From: Lawsonibacter sp.
GTDB taxonomy: Bacteria > Bacillota > Clostridia > Oscillospirales > Oscillospiraceae
NCBI GenBank assembly: GCA_022795855.1
Contig: JAAWHL010000019.1
Span: forward strand, 1 to 35,200
Direction of reading: 5' to 3'
Length of the DNA stretch: 35,200 nucleotides
Shown: positions 8,094 to 16,932 of the stretch, in pieces
Layout: every line of letters starts with the position of its first letter
How positions within the stretch are numbered: position 1 is the stretch's first letter
The notes under the pieces: generated by a model
Databases searched by the model: none
Told to the model about the DNA's origin: nothing
What the model saw: the letters and a program-made list of their open reading frames with translations, nothing else
Made by a program: the position numbers and the translations under genes

Positions 8094-10466
8094 ATGGACA
8101 AGACCATTCACACCCTCAGCGACTATATCGCCCTGCTGGAGGAGAAGGGCCTGCTGGCCGCTCCCCTCCCGGAGGGGCTGGACCGGTCCGCCCCGGTATC
8201 CCTGGTGTCCTACGACTCCCGGGAGGTGGTCCCCGGCACCCTGTTCCTGTGCAAGGGGGCCCATTTCAAGGCGGAATTTCTCAAAATCGCCCAAGACCGG
8301 GGGGCGGCTGCTTACGTCAGCCAGACCCCCTATCCCGGCACAGGCCTGCCCTGCGTTCTGGTGAAGGATATGCGCCTGACCCTGGCCCCCCTGGCCGCGC
8401 TCTACTACGGCCATCCCTCCGAAACCCTGAAGGTCATCGGCGTCACCGGCACCAAGGGCAAATCCTCCACCGCCTACTACCTGAAATATATTCTGGACGA
8501 GTATATGGACGAGCAGGGCCTGCCGGAAAGCGCCATTATCTCCTCCATCGACACCTACGACGGCGCGGAGCGGTTCGAGTCCCATCTGACCACCCCCGAG
8601 CCTTTAGAGCTCCAGCGCCACTTTGCCCGCGCTCTGGAGGCGGGCATCCCCTATCTGACCATGGAGGTGTCCAGCCAGGCCCTGAAGTACCACCGCACCC
8701 TGGACACCCGCTTTGCCGCCGCCTGCTTCCTGAACATCGGCACGGACCACATCTCCCCCATCGAGCACCCGGACTTTGAGGACTACTTCGCCTCCAAGCT
8801 GAAAATTTTTGCCCAGGCGGAGGTCTCCTGCGTCAACCTGGACTGCGAACACGCCGGCCGGGTGCTCCAGGCGGCCCGGGACTCCGGCTCCCGGGTTATC
8901 ACCTTCTCTCAAAAGGACCCGGAGGCCGACGTGTACGCCAGCCAGGTCCACAAGGAGGGGGGCGACATCCTCTTCCGGGTGAAGAGCCGCCGCTTCCTGC
9001 GCCGGTTCCGGCTGACCATGCCGGGACTGTTCAACGTGGAAAACGCCCTGGCCGCCATCGCCGTGTGCCAGGGGCTGAACATCCCGGAGCGGTGCATCTA
9101 TGTGGGCCTGATGAAGGCCCGGGTCCCCGGCCGCATGGAGGTCTACACCAACGCGGACGACACCGTTACCGCCATTGTGGACTACGCCCACAACCGCATG
9201 AGCTTTGAGACCCTGTTCCGCTCGGTCCGGGCGGAGTACCCCGGCCGGCGCGTCGTCACCGTCTTCGGCTGCCCCGGGAACAAGGCCCTGGACCGCCGGA
9301 GGGACCTGGGGGAGGCGTCGGGGCAGTACTCCGACCTGGTGGTGCTCACCGAGGAGGACTCCGGCGAGGAGGACACCCTGTCCATCTGCCGGGAAATCGC
9401 CGGGCATGTGGAGGCCCAGGGCTGCCAGTACTCCATCGAGCCCAACCGGGGCGAGGCCATCCGCCAGGCCGTTCTGGGCTGCCGCCGGCCCAGCGTGCTG
9501 CTGATTACCGGCAAGGGGGCCGAGACCCGCCAGAAGCGGGGGACGGAATACATCGACTGCCCCTCCGACGTGGACTATGTCCAGAGCTTTTTGCAGGAGT
9601 ACGACACGCTCCACGGCCTGGACGGCATGGAAAAGGTGCGCAGCCTGCTGTCCATCCTCCCCACCCTGAAGCGGGAGGAGGGGAAAACCGTGGTGGTGAA
9701 ATACGGCGGCTCCGCCCTGGCCCGGGGGGAGAACGTGGACACCATGCTCCAGGACGTGGCCGCCCTGAAAATGGTGGGCCTGCGGGTGGTGCTGGTCCAC
9801 GGGGGCGGCAAGCACATCTCCGCCCTGCTCCAGCGGCTGAACGTCCCCACCCGATTTGAAAACGGCTACCGGGTCACCGACGAGGCCGCCCTGGAGTGCG
9901 CCGAAATGGCGCTCTCCGCCCAGGTGAACAAGGCCGTCGTTTCCGCCCTGGGACAGCTGGAGGTGTCCGCCGCCGGCCTGTCCGGCCGGGACGGCGGGCT
10001 GCTCACCGCCAATTTCAAGGACCCGGCCCTGGGCCGGGTGGGCTCCATCACCCGGGTGAACCCCGGGGTCCTGAACACCCTGCTGGACGGCGGCTTTCTC
10101 CCGGTGGTCTCCCCCATTGCCGCCGGAGCGGACGGCCTGGGCTTCAACTGCAACGCCGACGACGCCGCCCAGGCCATCGCCGAGGCCATGGGCGCCGACC
10201 GGCTGGTGTTCCTCACCGACGTGGGCGGCGTGCTGATTGACAGCCACAACCAGAAGACCGCCGTCCCCCATATGGACGTGAAGCGGGCCGAGGAGCTCAT
10301 CTCCAGCGGCCTTATCGCCGGAGGCATGGCCCCCAAGGTCCGGAGCTGCATCCACGCCGTCCGGGCCGGAGTGGGGCAGGTGTCCATCCTGGACGGACGG
10401 GTGGAGCACGCCCTGCTGCTCCAGTTCCTGGGCCAGCGGGTCCAGGGGACCACCATCACCGGATAA
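8094..10466 (+). CDS. MurE-type Mur ligase fused to acetylglutamate kinase (ArgB)
   Basis: A 790-residue fusion. Residues 1 to about 505 are a MurE ligase, which adds the third residue to UDP-MurNAc-dipeptide. It has SYDSREVVPGTLF, P-loop GVTGTKGKSS (116-125), LTTPEPLELQ, EVSSQAL, SPIEHP, the carbamylated-lysine segment FASKLKIF (Lys235), DYAHN (363-367) and GCPGNKALDRRRDLG. The DYAHN and GNK...RR..LG forms recall streptococcal L-lysine-adding MurE, not the DAP type. Residues 512-790 are a full-length ArgB: VVKYGGSA, VHGGGKH, GLSGRDGG, NADDAAQ, TDVGGVL and AGGMAPK, consistent with an active kinase making N-acetylglutamyl phosphate for ornithine/arginine. The junction reads through with no stop; an in-frame ATG at 9627 starts the ArgB part but lacks a clear ribosome site. 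GAGG precedes the start at 8094. No other arg gene is in the window. Confidence 0.9.
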   Translation: MDKTIHTLSDYIALLEEKGLLAAPLPEGLDRSAPVSLVSYDSREVVPGTLFLCKGAHFKAEFLKIAQDRGAAAYVSQTPYPGTGLPCVLVKDMRLTLAPLAALYYGHPSETLKVIGVTGTKGKSSTAYYLKYILDEYMDEQGLPESAIISSIDTYDGAERFESHLTTPEPLELQRHFARALEAGIPYLTMEVSSQALKYHRTLDTRFAAACFLNIGTDHISPIEHPDFEDYFASKLKIFAQAEVSCVNLDCEHAGRVLQAARDSGSRVITFSQKDPEADVYASQVHKEGGDILFRVKSRRFLRRFRLTMPGLFNVENALAAIAVCQGLNIPERCIYVGLMKARVPGRMEVYTNADDTVTAIVDYAHNRMSFETLFRSVRAEYPGRRVVTVFGCPGNKALDRRRDLGEASGQYSDLVVLTEEDSGEEDTLSICREIAGHVEAQGCQYSIEPNRGEAIRQAVLGCRRPSVLLITGKGAETRQKRGTEYIDCPSDVDYVQSFLQEYDTLHGLDGMEKVRSLLSILPTLKREEGKTVVVKYGGSALARGENVDTMLQDVAALKMVGLRVVLVHGGGKHISALLQRLNVPTRFENGYRVTDEAALECAEMALSAQVNKAVVSALGQLEVSAAGLSGRDGGLLTANFKDPALGRVGSITRVNPGVLNTLLDGGFLPVVSPIAAGADGLGFNCNADDAAQAIAEAMGADRLVFLTDVGGVLIDSHNQKTAVPHMDVKRAEELISSGLIAGGMAPKVRSCIHAVRAGVGQVSILDGRVEHALLLQFLGQRVQGTTITG

Positions 10467-10492
10467 CCTGCTGAAAAATAATTTTTATTTTG

Positions 10493-10520
10493 GTTTTCAT
10501 ATTTACACCAATATGAAAAC
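10493..10520. promoter_or_regulatory. Perfect 11-bp inverted repeat, probable operator
   Basis: GTTTTCATATT, 6 bases, AATATGAAAAC: both arms are exact reverse complements. It covers the -35 box of the promoter of the following ribbon-helix-helix gene, so autoregulation is likely. Confidence 0.7.
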
Positions 10521-10530
10521 GTGCTATAAT
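10502..10530 (+). promoter_or_regulatory. Sigma-A promoter of the RHH regulator gene
   Basis: TTTACA, 17 bases, TATAAT, inside an AT-rich patch in an otherwise GC-rich region, 54 bases before the GTG start at 10585. Its -35 box lies within the inverted repeat 10493-10520. Confidence 0.75.
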
Positions 10531-10584
10531 TCGGCCTGAGGGAGCTTGGTCTCGTTTTCTCAGGGCCGGTGGGGAGGAATCAGC

Positions 10585-10815
10585 GTGACAGTGCCGAAGG
10601 CCAACCAGAGGGCGGTCAACAAGTATGTAAAGGCCAACTATGACCGCATCAACGTCACCATGCCAAAGGGGAAGAAGGACCTGCTCCAGACCTGCGCCCA
10701 GGCCCACAACGAATCGGTGAACAGCTTTATCAACCGCCTGATTTCCGAGGCGCTGAAGCGGGACGGCGCGGACGAGGCCGCGGAGGGAGCCGCAGGGCCC
10801 AGTCAAAAAAAATAA
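10585..10815 (+). CDS. Ribbon-helix-helix (Arc-type) DNA-binding protein
   Basis: 76 residues from a GTG start with GGGGAGGA seven bases upstream. The core DRINVTMPKGKKDLLQTC gives the RHH beta-strand (INVTMP) and first helix, and NESVNSFINRLISEALK gives the second helix. Such proteins dimerise and bind inverted repeats through the strand pair, acting as transcription regulators or antitoxins. A perfect inverted repeat overlaps its own promoter. The next gene on the same strand is an unknown 184-residue protein 56 bases away; no recognised toxin is adjacent, so a stand-alone regulator is more likely than an antitoxin. Confidence 0.8.
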   Translation: MTVPKANQRAVNKYVKANYDRINVTMPKGKKDLLQTCAQAHNESVNSFINRLISEALKRDGADEAAEGAAGPSQKK

Positions 10816-10871
10816 CACCGGTCTGCCGGAGGGAATCGACTTGCCGGACATAAGCTAAGGAGGCAATTCTT

Positions 10872-11426
10872 ATGAACCCTGTCAGCAATTCCCCCGCGCC
10901 TGATTGGAGGCCCTGTTACCGCATGGACTCCGCCACCGGGGAGTGGGTCAAGGGGACCTTTGACTGGAACGAGGTGCTCAAGGCGGCGGCCGGCCGGAAA
11001 GCGGCGGAGGAGACAGAGGAGTCGGGCGAATTCCGGATCATGTGGGTGCTGGAGACGGACCAGCTGCAAGCCCTGGCGGACAAGTACGACGCCCGGCACA
11101 TGACCAAGGAGGAGCTGGACCGCTTCGCCCTGGAGCTGGAGGACCTGAAGGTGCTGGAAAAGGGGGAGCGCCTGGCTCTGATCCCCGGCATCGTCTTCCT
11201 TGACCCGGCAAATCTCATTACCGCCCAAACCATCCGGCCCGGAGCACCCATCGACCGCACCCCCGCCCCCGAGCTGGAGGACTTTGACGGAGACGCTGCG
11301 GCCTGGCTGAGGGAGCTGTCCGTCTGGAGCCTGAGCCAGTGGCAGGACAGCCGGAAGGCGGAGATCTGCCGGAGGGCGGCCAGCGTGCTGGAGCATATGG
11401 CGGAGCTTCAGGGCGCTCCGGTTTGA
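10872..11426 (+). CDS. Hypothetical protein
   Basis: 184 residues, not recognised. It has an excellent ribosome site (AAGGAGG) before the ATG. Visible features: a polar N-terminus, [12 protein letters not shown], a charged helix-rich middle ([19 protein letters not shown]), a short hydrophobic strand around [10 protein letters not shown], and a helix-rich end. No signal peptide, membrane segment or cysteine cluster, so a soluble cytoplasmic protein. It lies downstream of the RHH regulator and may share its transcript. It could be regulated by that protein or be its partner; there is no sequence sign of nuclease or toxin motifs. Confidence 0.75.
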   Translation: MNPVSNSPAPDWRPCYRMDSATGEWVKGTFDWNEVLKAAAGRKAAEETEESGEFRIMWVLETDQLQALADKYDARHMTKEELDRFALELEDLKVLEKGERLALIPGIVFLDPANLITAQTIRPGAPIDRTPAPELEDFDGDAAAWLRELSVWSLSQWQDSRKAEICRRAASVLEHMAELQGAPV

Positions 11427-11538
11427 AGAATTTGACCTGAACGGGGGCCCGTCCCCCAGTAAGAGAGGTGGTATGCGTGAAGCGGTGCATTGCCCTGTGC
11501 GGGATCGTCCGGTAAAAAAATGCACAGGAGGTTCTCAG

Positions 11539-12174
11539 ATGATCCCGCAATGGAAAATCTATCCCCGCTCCCAGGGGCACAGCACGGTTTATCTGCAAAA
11601 CGTGGTAACCGACCCCTCCATTTCCGTGGGGGAGTACACCATTTATGATGATTTTGTCCGCGACCCCAGGGAGTTTCAGAAAAATAACGTGCTCTATCAC
11701 TACCCCGTCAACCGCGAGCGGCTGGTCATCGGCCGGTTCTGCTCCATCGCCTGCGGCGCAAAATTCCTGTTCAACAGCGCCAACCATACCCTGAACAGCC
11801 TGTCCACCTACCCCTTCCCGATTCTCTTTGAGGAGTGGCCCCTGGACGTGGAGGATATCCCCCGCGCCTGGGACAACCGGGGGGACATCGTCGTGGGAAA
11901 CGACGTCTGGATTGGCTATGAGGCGGTAATTCTGGCGGGGGTGACCATCGGAGACGGCGCAGTCATCGGCGCGCGGGCGGTGGTCACCCGGGACGTGCCG
12001 CCCTACACCATCGTGGGCGGAATCCCCGCAAAGCCCATCCGGACCCGGTTTGACCGGGTCACTGTGGAGCGCCTGCTGGAGCTGAAATGGTGGGACTGGC
12101 CGGCGGAGCGCATCGCCGCGAACCTGGAGGCCATCCAGTCCGGCGACCTGGCCCGGCTTGCCCAAGAGCCTTAA
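11539..12174 (+). CDS. Xenobiotic acetyltransferase of the Vat/CatB family
   Basis: 211 residues, the usual length of Vat and type-B CAT enzymes. It has [10 protein letters not shown], the [20 protein letters not shown] segment containing the catalytic histidine (Vat form is GANHRMNG), STYPF, then hexapeptide coils [18 protein letters not shown] and [21 protein letters not shown] with PAKPIRTRF, and the C-terminal WWDWP. These trimeric cytoplasmic enzymes acetylate streptogramin A or chloramphenicol using acetyl-CoA; the actual substrate here is unknown. AGGAGG lies six bases before the ATG at 11539; the open frame begins earlier at 11473 but without a better site. GC content resembles its neighbours, so recent acquisition is not evident. 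Confidence 0.82.
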   Translation: MIPQWKIYPRSQGHSTVYLQNVVTDPSISVGEYTIYDDFVRDPREFQKNNVLYHYPVNRERLVIGRFCSIACGAKFLFNSANHTLNSLSTYPFPILFEEWPLDVEDIPRAWDNRGDIVVGNDVWIGYEAVILAGVTIGDGAVIGARAVVTRDVPPYTIVGGIPAKPIRTRFDRVTVERLLELKWWDWPAERIAANLEAIQSGDLARLAQEP

Positions 12175-12254
12175 TATCTCTCAGCACGCCGAATGACGGG
12201 CCTTTTTCCAGAAGGCCGCGGCCTGCCCAACCACCCCCCTCTTCAACTATTGTT

Positions 12255-12284
12255 CAAACCGCCTGCCGGATGGCAGGCGGTTTG
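12255..12284. terminator. Perfect 13-bp hairpin between convergent genes
   Basis: CAAACCGCCTGCC, GGAT, GGCAGGCGGTTTG. It sits between the acetyltransferase gene and the convergent potCD gene and can serve either direction, although neither side has a long T tract. Confidence 0.65.
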
Positions 12285-12324
12285 ACATTTGACACTATCC
12301 AGATAACAGGAATCAAAGTTTGGG

Positions 12325-12388
12325 GCCGCCCTTTTCAAAGGGCGGCGGGGTCCGGGGCAGAGCCCCGGCGGGCCTGGGCAGAGCCCAG
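12325..12388. repeat. Cluster of three GC-rich hairpins (REP-like) downstream of potCD
   Basis: Three adjacent palindromes: 12325-12346 (GCCGCCCTTT/AAAGGGCGGC), 12352-12368 (CCGGGGC AGA GCCCCGG) and 12374-12388 (CTGGGC AGA GCCCAG). It begins 22 bases after the potCD stop on the minus strand. The GGGGCAGAGCCC core recurs at 23924-23939, also right after a minus-strand operon. Confidence 0.7.
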
Positions 12389-12409
12389 CCGGGGCTGCAC
12401 CGGGTACGC

Positions 12410-14428
12410 TCAGGAAAGCCCCAGCTGAATCCAAAGGCTGTTGTACAGGCTGAGGGTGGCGGGGGGCAGGTTCTGATAGGCCTGGCACCGCTCCAGCACC
12501 TCGGGCGGAGTGACCATGATATCATAAATCTCCGGGTCCAGCTCCTCCCCCTCCTGCTCCAGGTAGTAGTCGGGATACTGCTCCAGGGCCTCCCGGTTGG
12601 GGGATGCGTAGCCGATATAGTGCATATTGGCCAGATTGGCCTCAGTGGAGGCGATAAAGTTGATCCACCGGTGGGCCTCCTCCCGGTGGGGGGCGTCCTT
12701 CAGCATACACATGGCGTCCACAAACCAGTTGGAGCCCTCCTCCGGGATGACAAAGGACAAATCCTCGTTGTTGCTCTGCATGGTGACAAAGTCCCCGGCG
12801 TAATAGGTGGCGATGGCGGCGTTGCCGCCCTCCATCTTCTGATACACCTCGTCGGACACCCGGCCCTGGAACACCCCCCGGCGGTTGGCGTCCTCAATCA
12901 CGGCGCAGGCCTGCCGTATCTCCTGCTCGTCGGTGGTGTTGACGGAATAGCCCAGGTACAGCAGGGCCTCCCCCAGGGCGTCCCGGGAGTTGTTGATCAG
13001 CAGCACGTTCCCGGCGTACCGGCCGTCATACAGCGCGCCCCAGCTGGTGATTTCCTCATCCACCATGGCGGTGTTGTAGATAATGCCCAGGGTGCCCCAG
13101 GTATAGGGGACGGTGTACTCGTTGGCCGGGTCAAAGGCCAGGTTCCGGAAGCGCCCGTCCACCAGGGAGAAATTGGGGATCCGGCTGTAGTCCAGCTTGT
13201 CCAGCATATCCTCGGCGATGAAGCGGCCCACCATATAGTCGGAGGCGACCACCACGTCGTAGTCCGCGCCGCCGCTCTTCAGCAGGGAGTACAGCGCCTC
13301 GTTGCTCTCGGCAGTCTGGTAGTTCACCCGGATGCCGGTGGCCTCCTCAAACTGGGTAATCAGGCTCTCGTCAATATACTCGCCCATGCTGCACACATTG
13401 ACCACGGGCCGGGAGCCGGTGGCATAGCTGAGAAAGGACACGCTGGCCGCGAAGGCGCACACCAGCGCCGCCGCCGCCCCCCGGCGTACCCACCGGAACC
13501 GGGGGCCGGAAAACTTCTGCCGGGCCCGCTCCAGGGCGGAGGGGGCGCTGGCCGCCCCCCGGCGGTGCCGGGCCTCCTGGCGGGCCTCCTTCAGGTTGGA
13601 CAGCACCAGCAGCGCCAGCACCGACAGGAACAGCAGGGTGGACACCGCGTTGATTTCCGGGGTGACCCGCTTTTTGGTCATGCCGTAGATGGTCATGGCC
13701 AGCGTGGAGCTGGCAGACCCGGCGGTGAAGTAGGAGATGATGAAATCGTCAATGGACATGGTGAAGGCAATCAGCGCCCCGGAGACGATGCCCGGCTTGA
13801 TTTCGGGCAGCATCACCCGCCAGAAGGCCTGCATCCAGGTACAGCCCAGGTCCTGGGCCGCGTCCATCAGATTGCGGTCCATCTGCCGCAGCTTGGGGGC
13901 CACGTTGAGAATCACATAGGGGATGTTGAAGGCCACATGGGCCAGCAGCAGGGTGCCAAAGCCCAGCACCAGCCGGTCGGGGAGCCGGAGGGCATGTCCC
14001 ATCAGGGCCAGCTCCTGGGCGTTGAACCATTTCGCAAAGACGCCCCACCCCTGGAAGAAGGCCACGAAGAACAGGCACAGGGAGACGCCGGTGACGATGT
14101 CGGCGTTCATCATGGGGATGCTGTTCACGGTGAGCAGGGCCTCCCGCTTCCGCCGGCCCAGGCTGTACAGGCCGATGGCGGCAAAGGTGCCCGCCGCGGT
14201 GGCGATGACGGTGGCCAGCAGGGAGACCAGCAGGGTGGTATAGACGCTCTCCATAATCAGCCGGTTCCGGAACAGCCGGCCGTACCAGTGCAGAGAGAAC
14301 CCTTTCCACACGGCGCCGGAGTCCCCGGCGTTGAAGGAAAAGACAATCAGCAGCAGAATGGGGGCGTACAGAAAGAGGAAGGTCAGCCCGATGAACAGGC
14401 GGCTTCCAACGCGGCCGTTTCTTTTCAC
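12410..14428 (-). CDS. potCD: Fused spermidine/putrescine ABC transporter permease PotC and binding protein PotD
   Basis: 672 residues. The first ~265 are a PotC-like permease with six membrane segments and the inner EAA loop (DAAQDLGCTWMQAFWRVMLPEI). After a basic linker comes a further membrane segment (AAAALVCAFAASVSFLSYA), then a PotD-like binding domain: VNVCSMGEYIDESLITQFEEATGI, YDVVVASDYMV, VPYTWGTLGIIYN, and WFVDAMCMLKDA near the end. The transmembrane anchor replaces the usual lipoprotein signal, tying the receptor to the permease outside the cell. The GTG start at 14428 overlaps the potB stop as GTGA and follows GGGGGAGG. Import of polyamines is inferred from family and gene order. 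Confidence 0.9.
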   Translation of the reverse strand: MKRNGRVGSRLFIGLTFLFLYAPILLLIVFSFNAGDSGAVWKGFSLHWYGRLFRNRLIMESVYTTLLVSLLATVIATAAGTFAAIGLYSLGRRKREALLTVNSIPMMNADIVTGVSLCLFFVAFFQGWGVFAKWFNAQELALMGHALRLPDRLVLGFGTLLLAHVAFNIPYVILNVAPKLRQMDRNLMDAAQDLGCTWMQAFWRVMLPEIKPGIVSGALIAFTMSIDDFIISYFTAGSASSTLAMTIYGMTKKRVTPEINAVSTLLFLSVLALLVLSNLKEARQEARHRRGAASAPSALERARQKFSGPRFRWVRRGAAAALVCAFAASVSFLSYATGSRPVVNVCSMGEYIDESLITQFEEATGIRVNYQTAESNEALYSLLKSGGADYDVVVASDYMVGRFIAEDMLDKLDYSRIPNFSLVDGRFRNLAFDPANEYTVPYTWGTLGIIYNTAMVDEEITSWGALYDGRYAGNVLLINNSRDALGEALLYLGYSVNTTDEQEIRQACAVIEDANRRGVFQGRVSDEVYQKMEGGNAAIATYYAGDFVTMQSNNEDLSFVIPEEGSNWFVDAMCMLKDAPHREEAHRWINFIASTEANLANMHYIGYASPNREALEQYPDYYLEQEGEELDPEIYDIMVTPPEVLERCQAYQNLPPATLSLYNSLWIQLGLS

Positions 14429-15321
14429 AGCATTACCGCCTCCCCCTCGCCCTCGCCGAAGCGGTTCATAACCACCATGCACACCACCACGATGACCATC
14501 ATCACCATGGAAATGGCCGCCCCCAGGTGGGGGTCGTAGGCCCCGCCCAGGAACTGCTGCTCAATCAGGTCGCCCAGCATCATCTGGGTGCCGCCCCCCA
14601 GCAGGCGGGAGATGGCAAAGGTGGACACGGAGGGGACAAACACCATGGTCACCCCGGACAGCACCCCGGGCAGGGACAGGGGCAGAATCACCCGGCGGAA
14701 CACCCGGCGGCTGTCCGCCCCCAGGTCCCGGGCGGCCTCCAGCAGGCTGCGGTCCAGCTTGACGATCACCGAGTAAATGGGCAGAATCATAAAGGGCAGA
14801 TAGTTGTACACCATGCCCAGCACCACCGCGCCGGAGCTGCCAATCATGGGGATATAGGCGGTGGGCTCGTAGAGCGCCGGGTCGGCGGCAAGCCGGCAGG
14901 CAATCTGATTGTACAGATCCACCAGCCCGACGCTCCGGAACAGCTGGTTGAGCAGGCCGTTGTTCTCCAGAATGGACATCCAGGAGTAGGTCCGCAGCAG
15001 AAAGTTCATCCACATGGGCAGCATGATGAGGGCCATGGCCACCCGCTGAAATCCGGGGCCCTCGTGGGCCATCCAGTAGGCCGCCGGATAGCCGATGAGC
15101 AGGCACACCAGGGTGGCGATGAGGGCCAGGCGGAAGGAGCGGAGAAAGACGGAGGAGTAGACGCTCATGCCGGTGAAATTCTCCGCCGTGACCTCAAATT
15201 CCCCGGCGCCCGGCTCCCCCGCGGTGAAGGCGTAGACCACCATGATGAGAATGGGGATCACCACCATCACAGCCATCCACACCACATAGGGCACCGCAAA
15301 CCAGGACAGCTTATTCCTCAT
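14425..15321 (-). CDS. potB: Spermidine/putrescine ABC transporter permease
   Basis: 298 residues, integral membrane. N-terminal segment [26 protein letters not shown], several further hydrophobic helices, and the EAA loop [26 protein letters not shown] that contacts the ATPase. Partner of PotC in the heterodimeric channel. It overlaps potA by 11 bases at its start and the potCD fusion by 4 bases at its end, so all three are translated as a coupled unit. Confidence 0.92.
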   Translation of the reverse strand: MRNKLSWFAVPYVVWMAVMVVIPILIMVVYAFTAGEPGAGEFEVTAENFTGMSVYSSVFLRSFRLALIATLVCLLIGYPAAYWMAHEGPGFQRVAMALIMLPMWMNFLLRTYSWMSILENNGLLNQLFRSVGLVDLYNQIACRLAADPALYEPTAYIPMIGSSGAVVLGMVYNYLPFMILPIYSVIVKLDRSLLEAARDLGADSRRVFRRVILPLSLPGVLSGVTMVFVPSVSTFAISRLLGGGTQMMLGDLIEQQFLGGAYDPHLGAAISMVMMVIVVVCMVVMNRFGEGEGEAVML

Positions 15322-16474
15322 TCCCGCCGCCCTCCCCCTCCGGGCCCGCGCTGCTGATCTCCTCGTACTCCTCGGAGTAGGAGGAGTAGTCGCCGAACAG
15401 GCCGGAATACTGGCTCTTCTTCATGACATGGATGCCGTCCGGGTCGATTTTGATGCCGATATAGCTGCCCACGGGGGACAGGTCCGTGGTCTGAATCAGC
15501 CACTTGAAGCCGTAGAAGTCCACAATGATATCGTACTGCATCCCCTTGAAGGTGACGTTGGTGACGGTGCCCTTCAGCTGCCCCTGGTCTGCGGGGACAA
15601 TGTCCACATCCTCGGGGCGGATGACCACGTCCACCGCCTCGTCCTTCCCAAAGCCGCCGTCCAGGCACTGGAACCTCCGGTTGAAAATCTCCACTACCCC
15701 GTCGGCGCGCATAATGCCGTCGATGATGTTGGACTCGCCGATGAAGTCGGCCACAAAGGCGTTCTGCGGCTCGTTGTAGATGTCCTCCGGGGTGCCGATC
15801 TGCTGAATCCGGCCCGCGTCCATCACCACCACCGTGTCCGACATGGCCAGGGCCTCCTCCTGGTCGTGGGTGACGTAGACAAAGGTAATCTCCATGGCCT
15901 TCTGAATGCGCTTGAGCTCGTTCTGCATGTCCTTGCGCAGCTTCAGATCCAGCGCGCCCAGGGGCTCGTCCAGCAGCAGCACCTTGGGCCGGTTCACCAG
16001 CGCCCGGGCAATGGCCACCCGCTGCTGCTGGCCGCCGGACAGCTGGGTGATATGCCGGCGCTCAAACCCCTTCAGGTTGACAATCTCCAGCATCTCGGAC
16101 ACCCGCTGCCCAATCTCCTCCTCGGACAGCTTCACCTTCCGGCCGCTCCCGTCCGTCTTGGGGATGCGCAGGCCGAAGGCGATATTCTCAAAAATGTTCA
16201 GGTGGGGAAACAGCGCATATTTCTGAAATACCGTGTTCACCGCCCGCTTATGGGGCGGGACAGCATTAATCCTCACCCCGTCGAACAAAATATCTCCAGC
16301 GGTCGGCGTCTGAAAACCACCAATCATTCTGAGCGTGGTTGTCTTGCCGCACCCGCTGGGTCCGAGCAGTGTGAGGAATTCCTTATCTTGAATTCTTAAA
16401 TTGATGTTGTCGAGCACGACCTCGTCGTCAAACGCCATGGTGCAGTTGGCCAGGCGGATCAGCTCCTTGGACAT
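15311..16474 (-). CDS. potA: Spermidine/putrescine ABC transporter ATP-binding protein
   Basis: 387 residues. Walker [11 protein letters not shown]-loop FQKYALFPH, signature [15 protein letters not shown], Walker [13 protein letters not shown] and H-loop THD, followed by a C-terminal TOBE regulatory domain ([11 protein letters not shown]...). The extreme C-terminus is acidic and Ser/Tyr-rich ([10 protein letters not shown]), beyond the usual PotA end. First gene of the operon, with GGGGGAGGAT before the ATG and a consensus promoter 119 bases upstream. Confidence 0.93.
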   Translation of the reverse strand: MSKELIRLANCTMAFDDEVVLDNINLRIQDKEFLTLLGPSGCGKTTTLRMIGGFQTPTAGDILFDGVRINAVPPHKRAVNTVFQKYALFPHLNIFENIAFGLRIPKTDGSGRKVKLSEEEIGQRVSEMLEIVNLKGFERRHITQLSGGQQQRVAIARALVNRPKVLLLDEPLGALDLKLRKDMQNELKRIQKAMEITFVYVTHDQEEALAMSDTVVVMDAGRIQQIGTPEDIYNEPQNAFVADFIGESNIIDGIMRADGVVEIFNRRFQCLDGGFGKDEAVDVVIRPEDVDIVPADQGQLKGTVTNVTFKGMQYDIIVDFYGFKWLIQTTDLSPVGSYIGIKIDPDGIHVMKKSQYSGLFGDYSSYSEEYEEISSAGPEGEGGGNEE

Positions 16475-16592
16475 GTATCCTCCCCCATTTCCAGTTGTTG
16501 TTTGTTGTCAGCTCCCTCGATTTATTCGCCGGGCGGCGGGCCGTCCAGGGGGACGGCGGCGCGGTGACCGGTTTTCACGGATAGCGAGATAA

Positions 16593-16621
16593 ACTATAGC
16601 GGTTTCCGGCGGAAATGTCAA
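16593..16621 (-). promoter_or_regulatory. Sigma-A promoter of potA-potB-potCD with palindromic spacer
   Basis: Minus strand TTGACA, 17 bases, TATAGT. The spacer holds TTCCGCCGGAA, a palindrome with a single central base, in the same place as in the TAXI-TRAP promoter at 31513-31541. Confidence 0.75.
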
Positions 16622-16705
16622 TCACTTTGATGCAAAATCCTGGGGAATTTTGCGGCGGGACGAAACGGGGGAATCCATTTTGCCCCAGGGACGGAACCGG
16701 GCGGA

Positions 16706-16734
16706 TTGACAAAGCCCGGCTGAACGGGTATCAT
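16706..16734 (+). promoter_or_regulatory. Sigma-A promoter of the cysteine-rich protein gene
   Basis: TTGACA, 17 bases, TATCAT. It directs transcription through repeat copy 3 into the gene at 16933, so the repeat would form most of the leader. Confidence 0.65.
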
Positions 16735-16736
16735 TA

Positions 16737-16899
16737 AGATCCTGTTTGACATCTCCCGGCACACCGGGCGGCGGGCCTTCTGCCGCCATACCGTGCGGAA
16801 TTTTCTTGGAATCCGCCAAGGATTCCTGTGAAACGCTGCCTTGCCCGGCGGGAAAATCCCCTGCCATCCGGCATACTTCGAGATATTAAACAGGCTCTA
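16737..16899 (-). repeat. Dispersed 163-bp inverted-repeat element, copy 3 (inverted)
   Basis: Reverse complement of the family seen at 5575 and 17366: ends GATCCTGTTTGAC and TTAAACAGGCTCTA, interior GGATTCCAAGAAAA and AAGGCCCGCCG blocks. It is the most diverged copy but has the same length. Confidence 0.7.
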
Positions 16900-16932
16900 A
16901 GAGCCCGAATCAAGGAAAAAGGAGAAAACGAT

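Noticed and set aside
8604-10409. A 601-codon minus-strand frame rich in His, Gly, Val and Gln
   Set aside because: Composition is typical of the antisense of GC-rich coding DNA; the opposite strand encodes MurE-ArgB with conserved motifs.
10585-11426. RHH protein plus the 184-residue protein as a toxin-antitoxin pair
   Set aside because: The second protein is too large and acidic for the usual partner toxins and shows no nuclease or kinase motif; they are separated by 56 bases with their own ribosome sites.
12320-14539. A 739-codon plus-strand frame opposite potCD
   Set aside because: Antisense shadow with low-complexity Gly/His/Gln content and no recognisable motif; potCD has strong family evidence.
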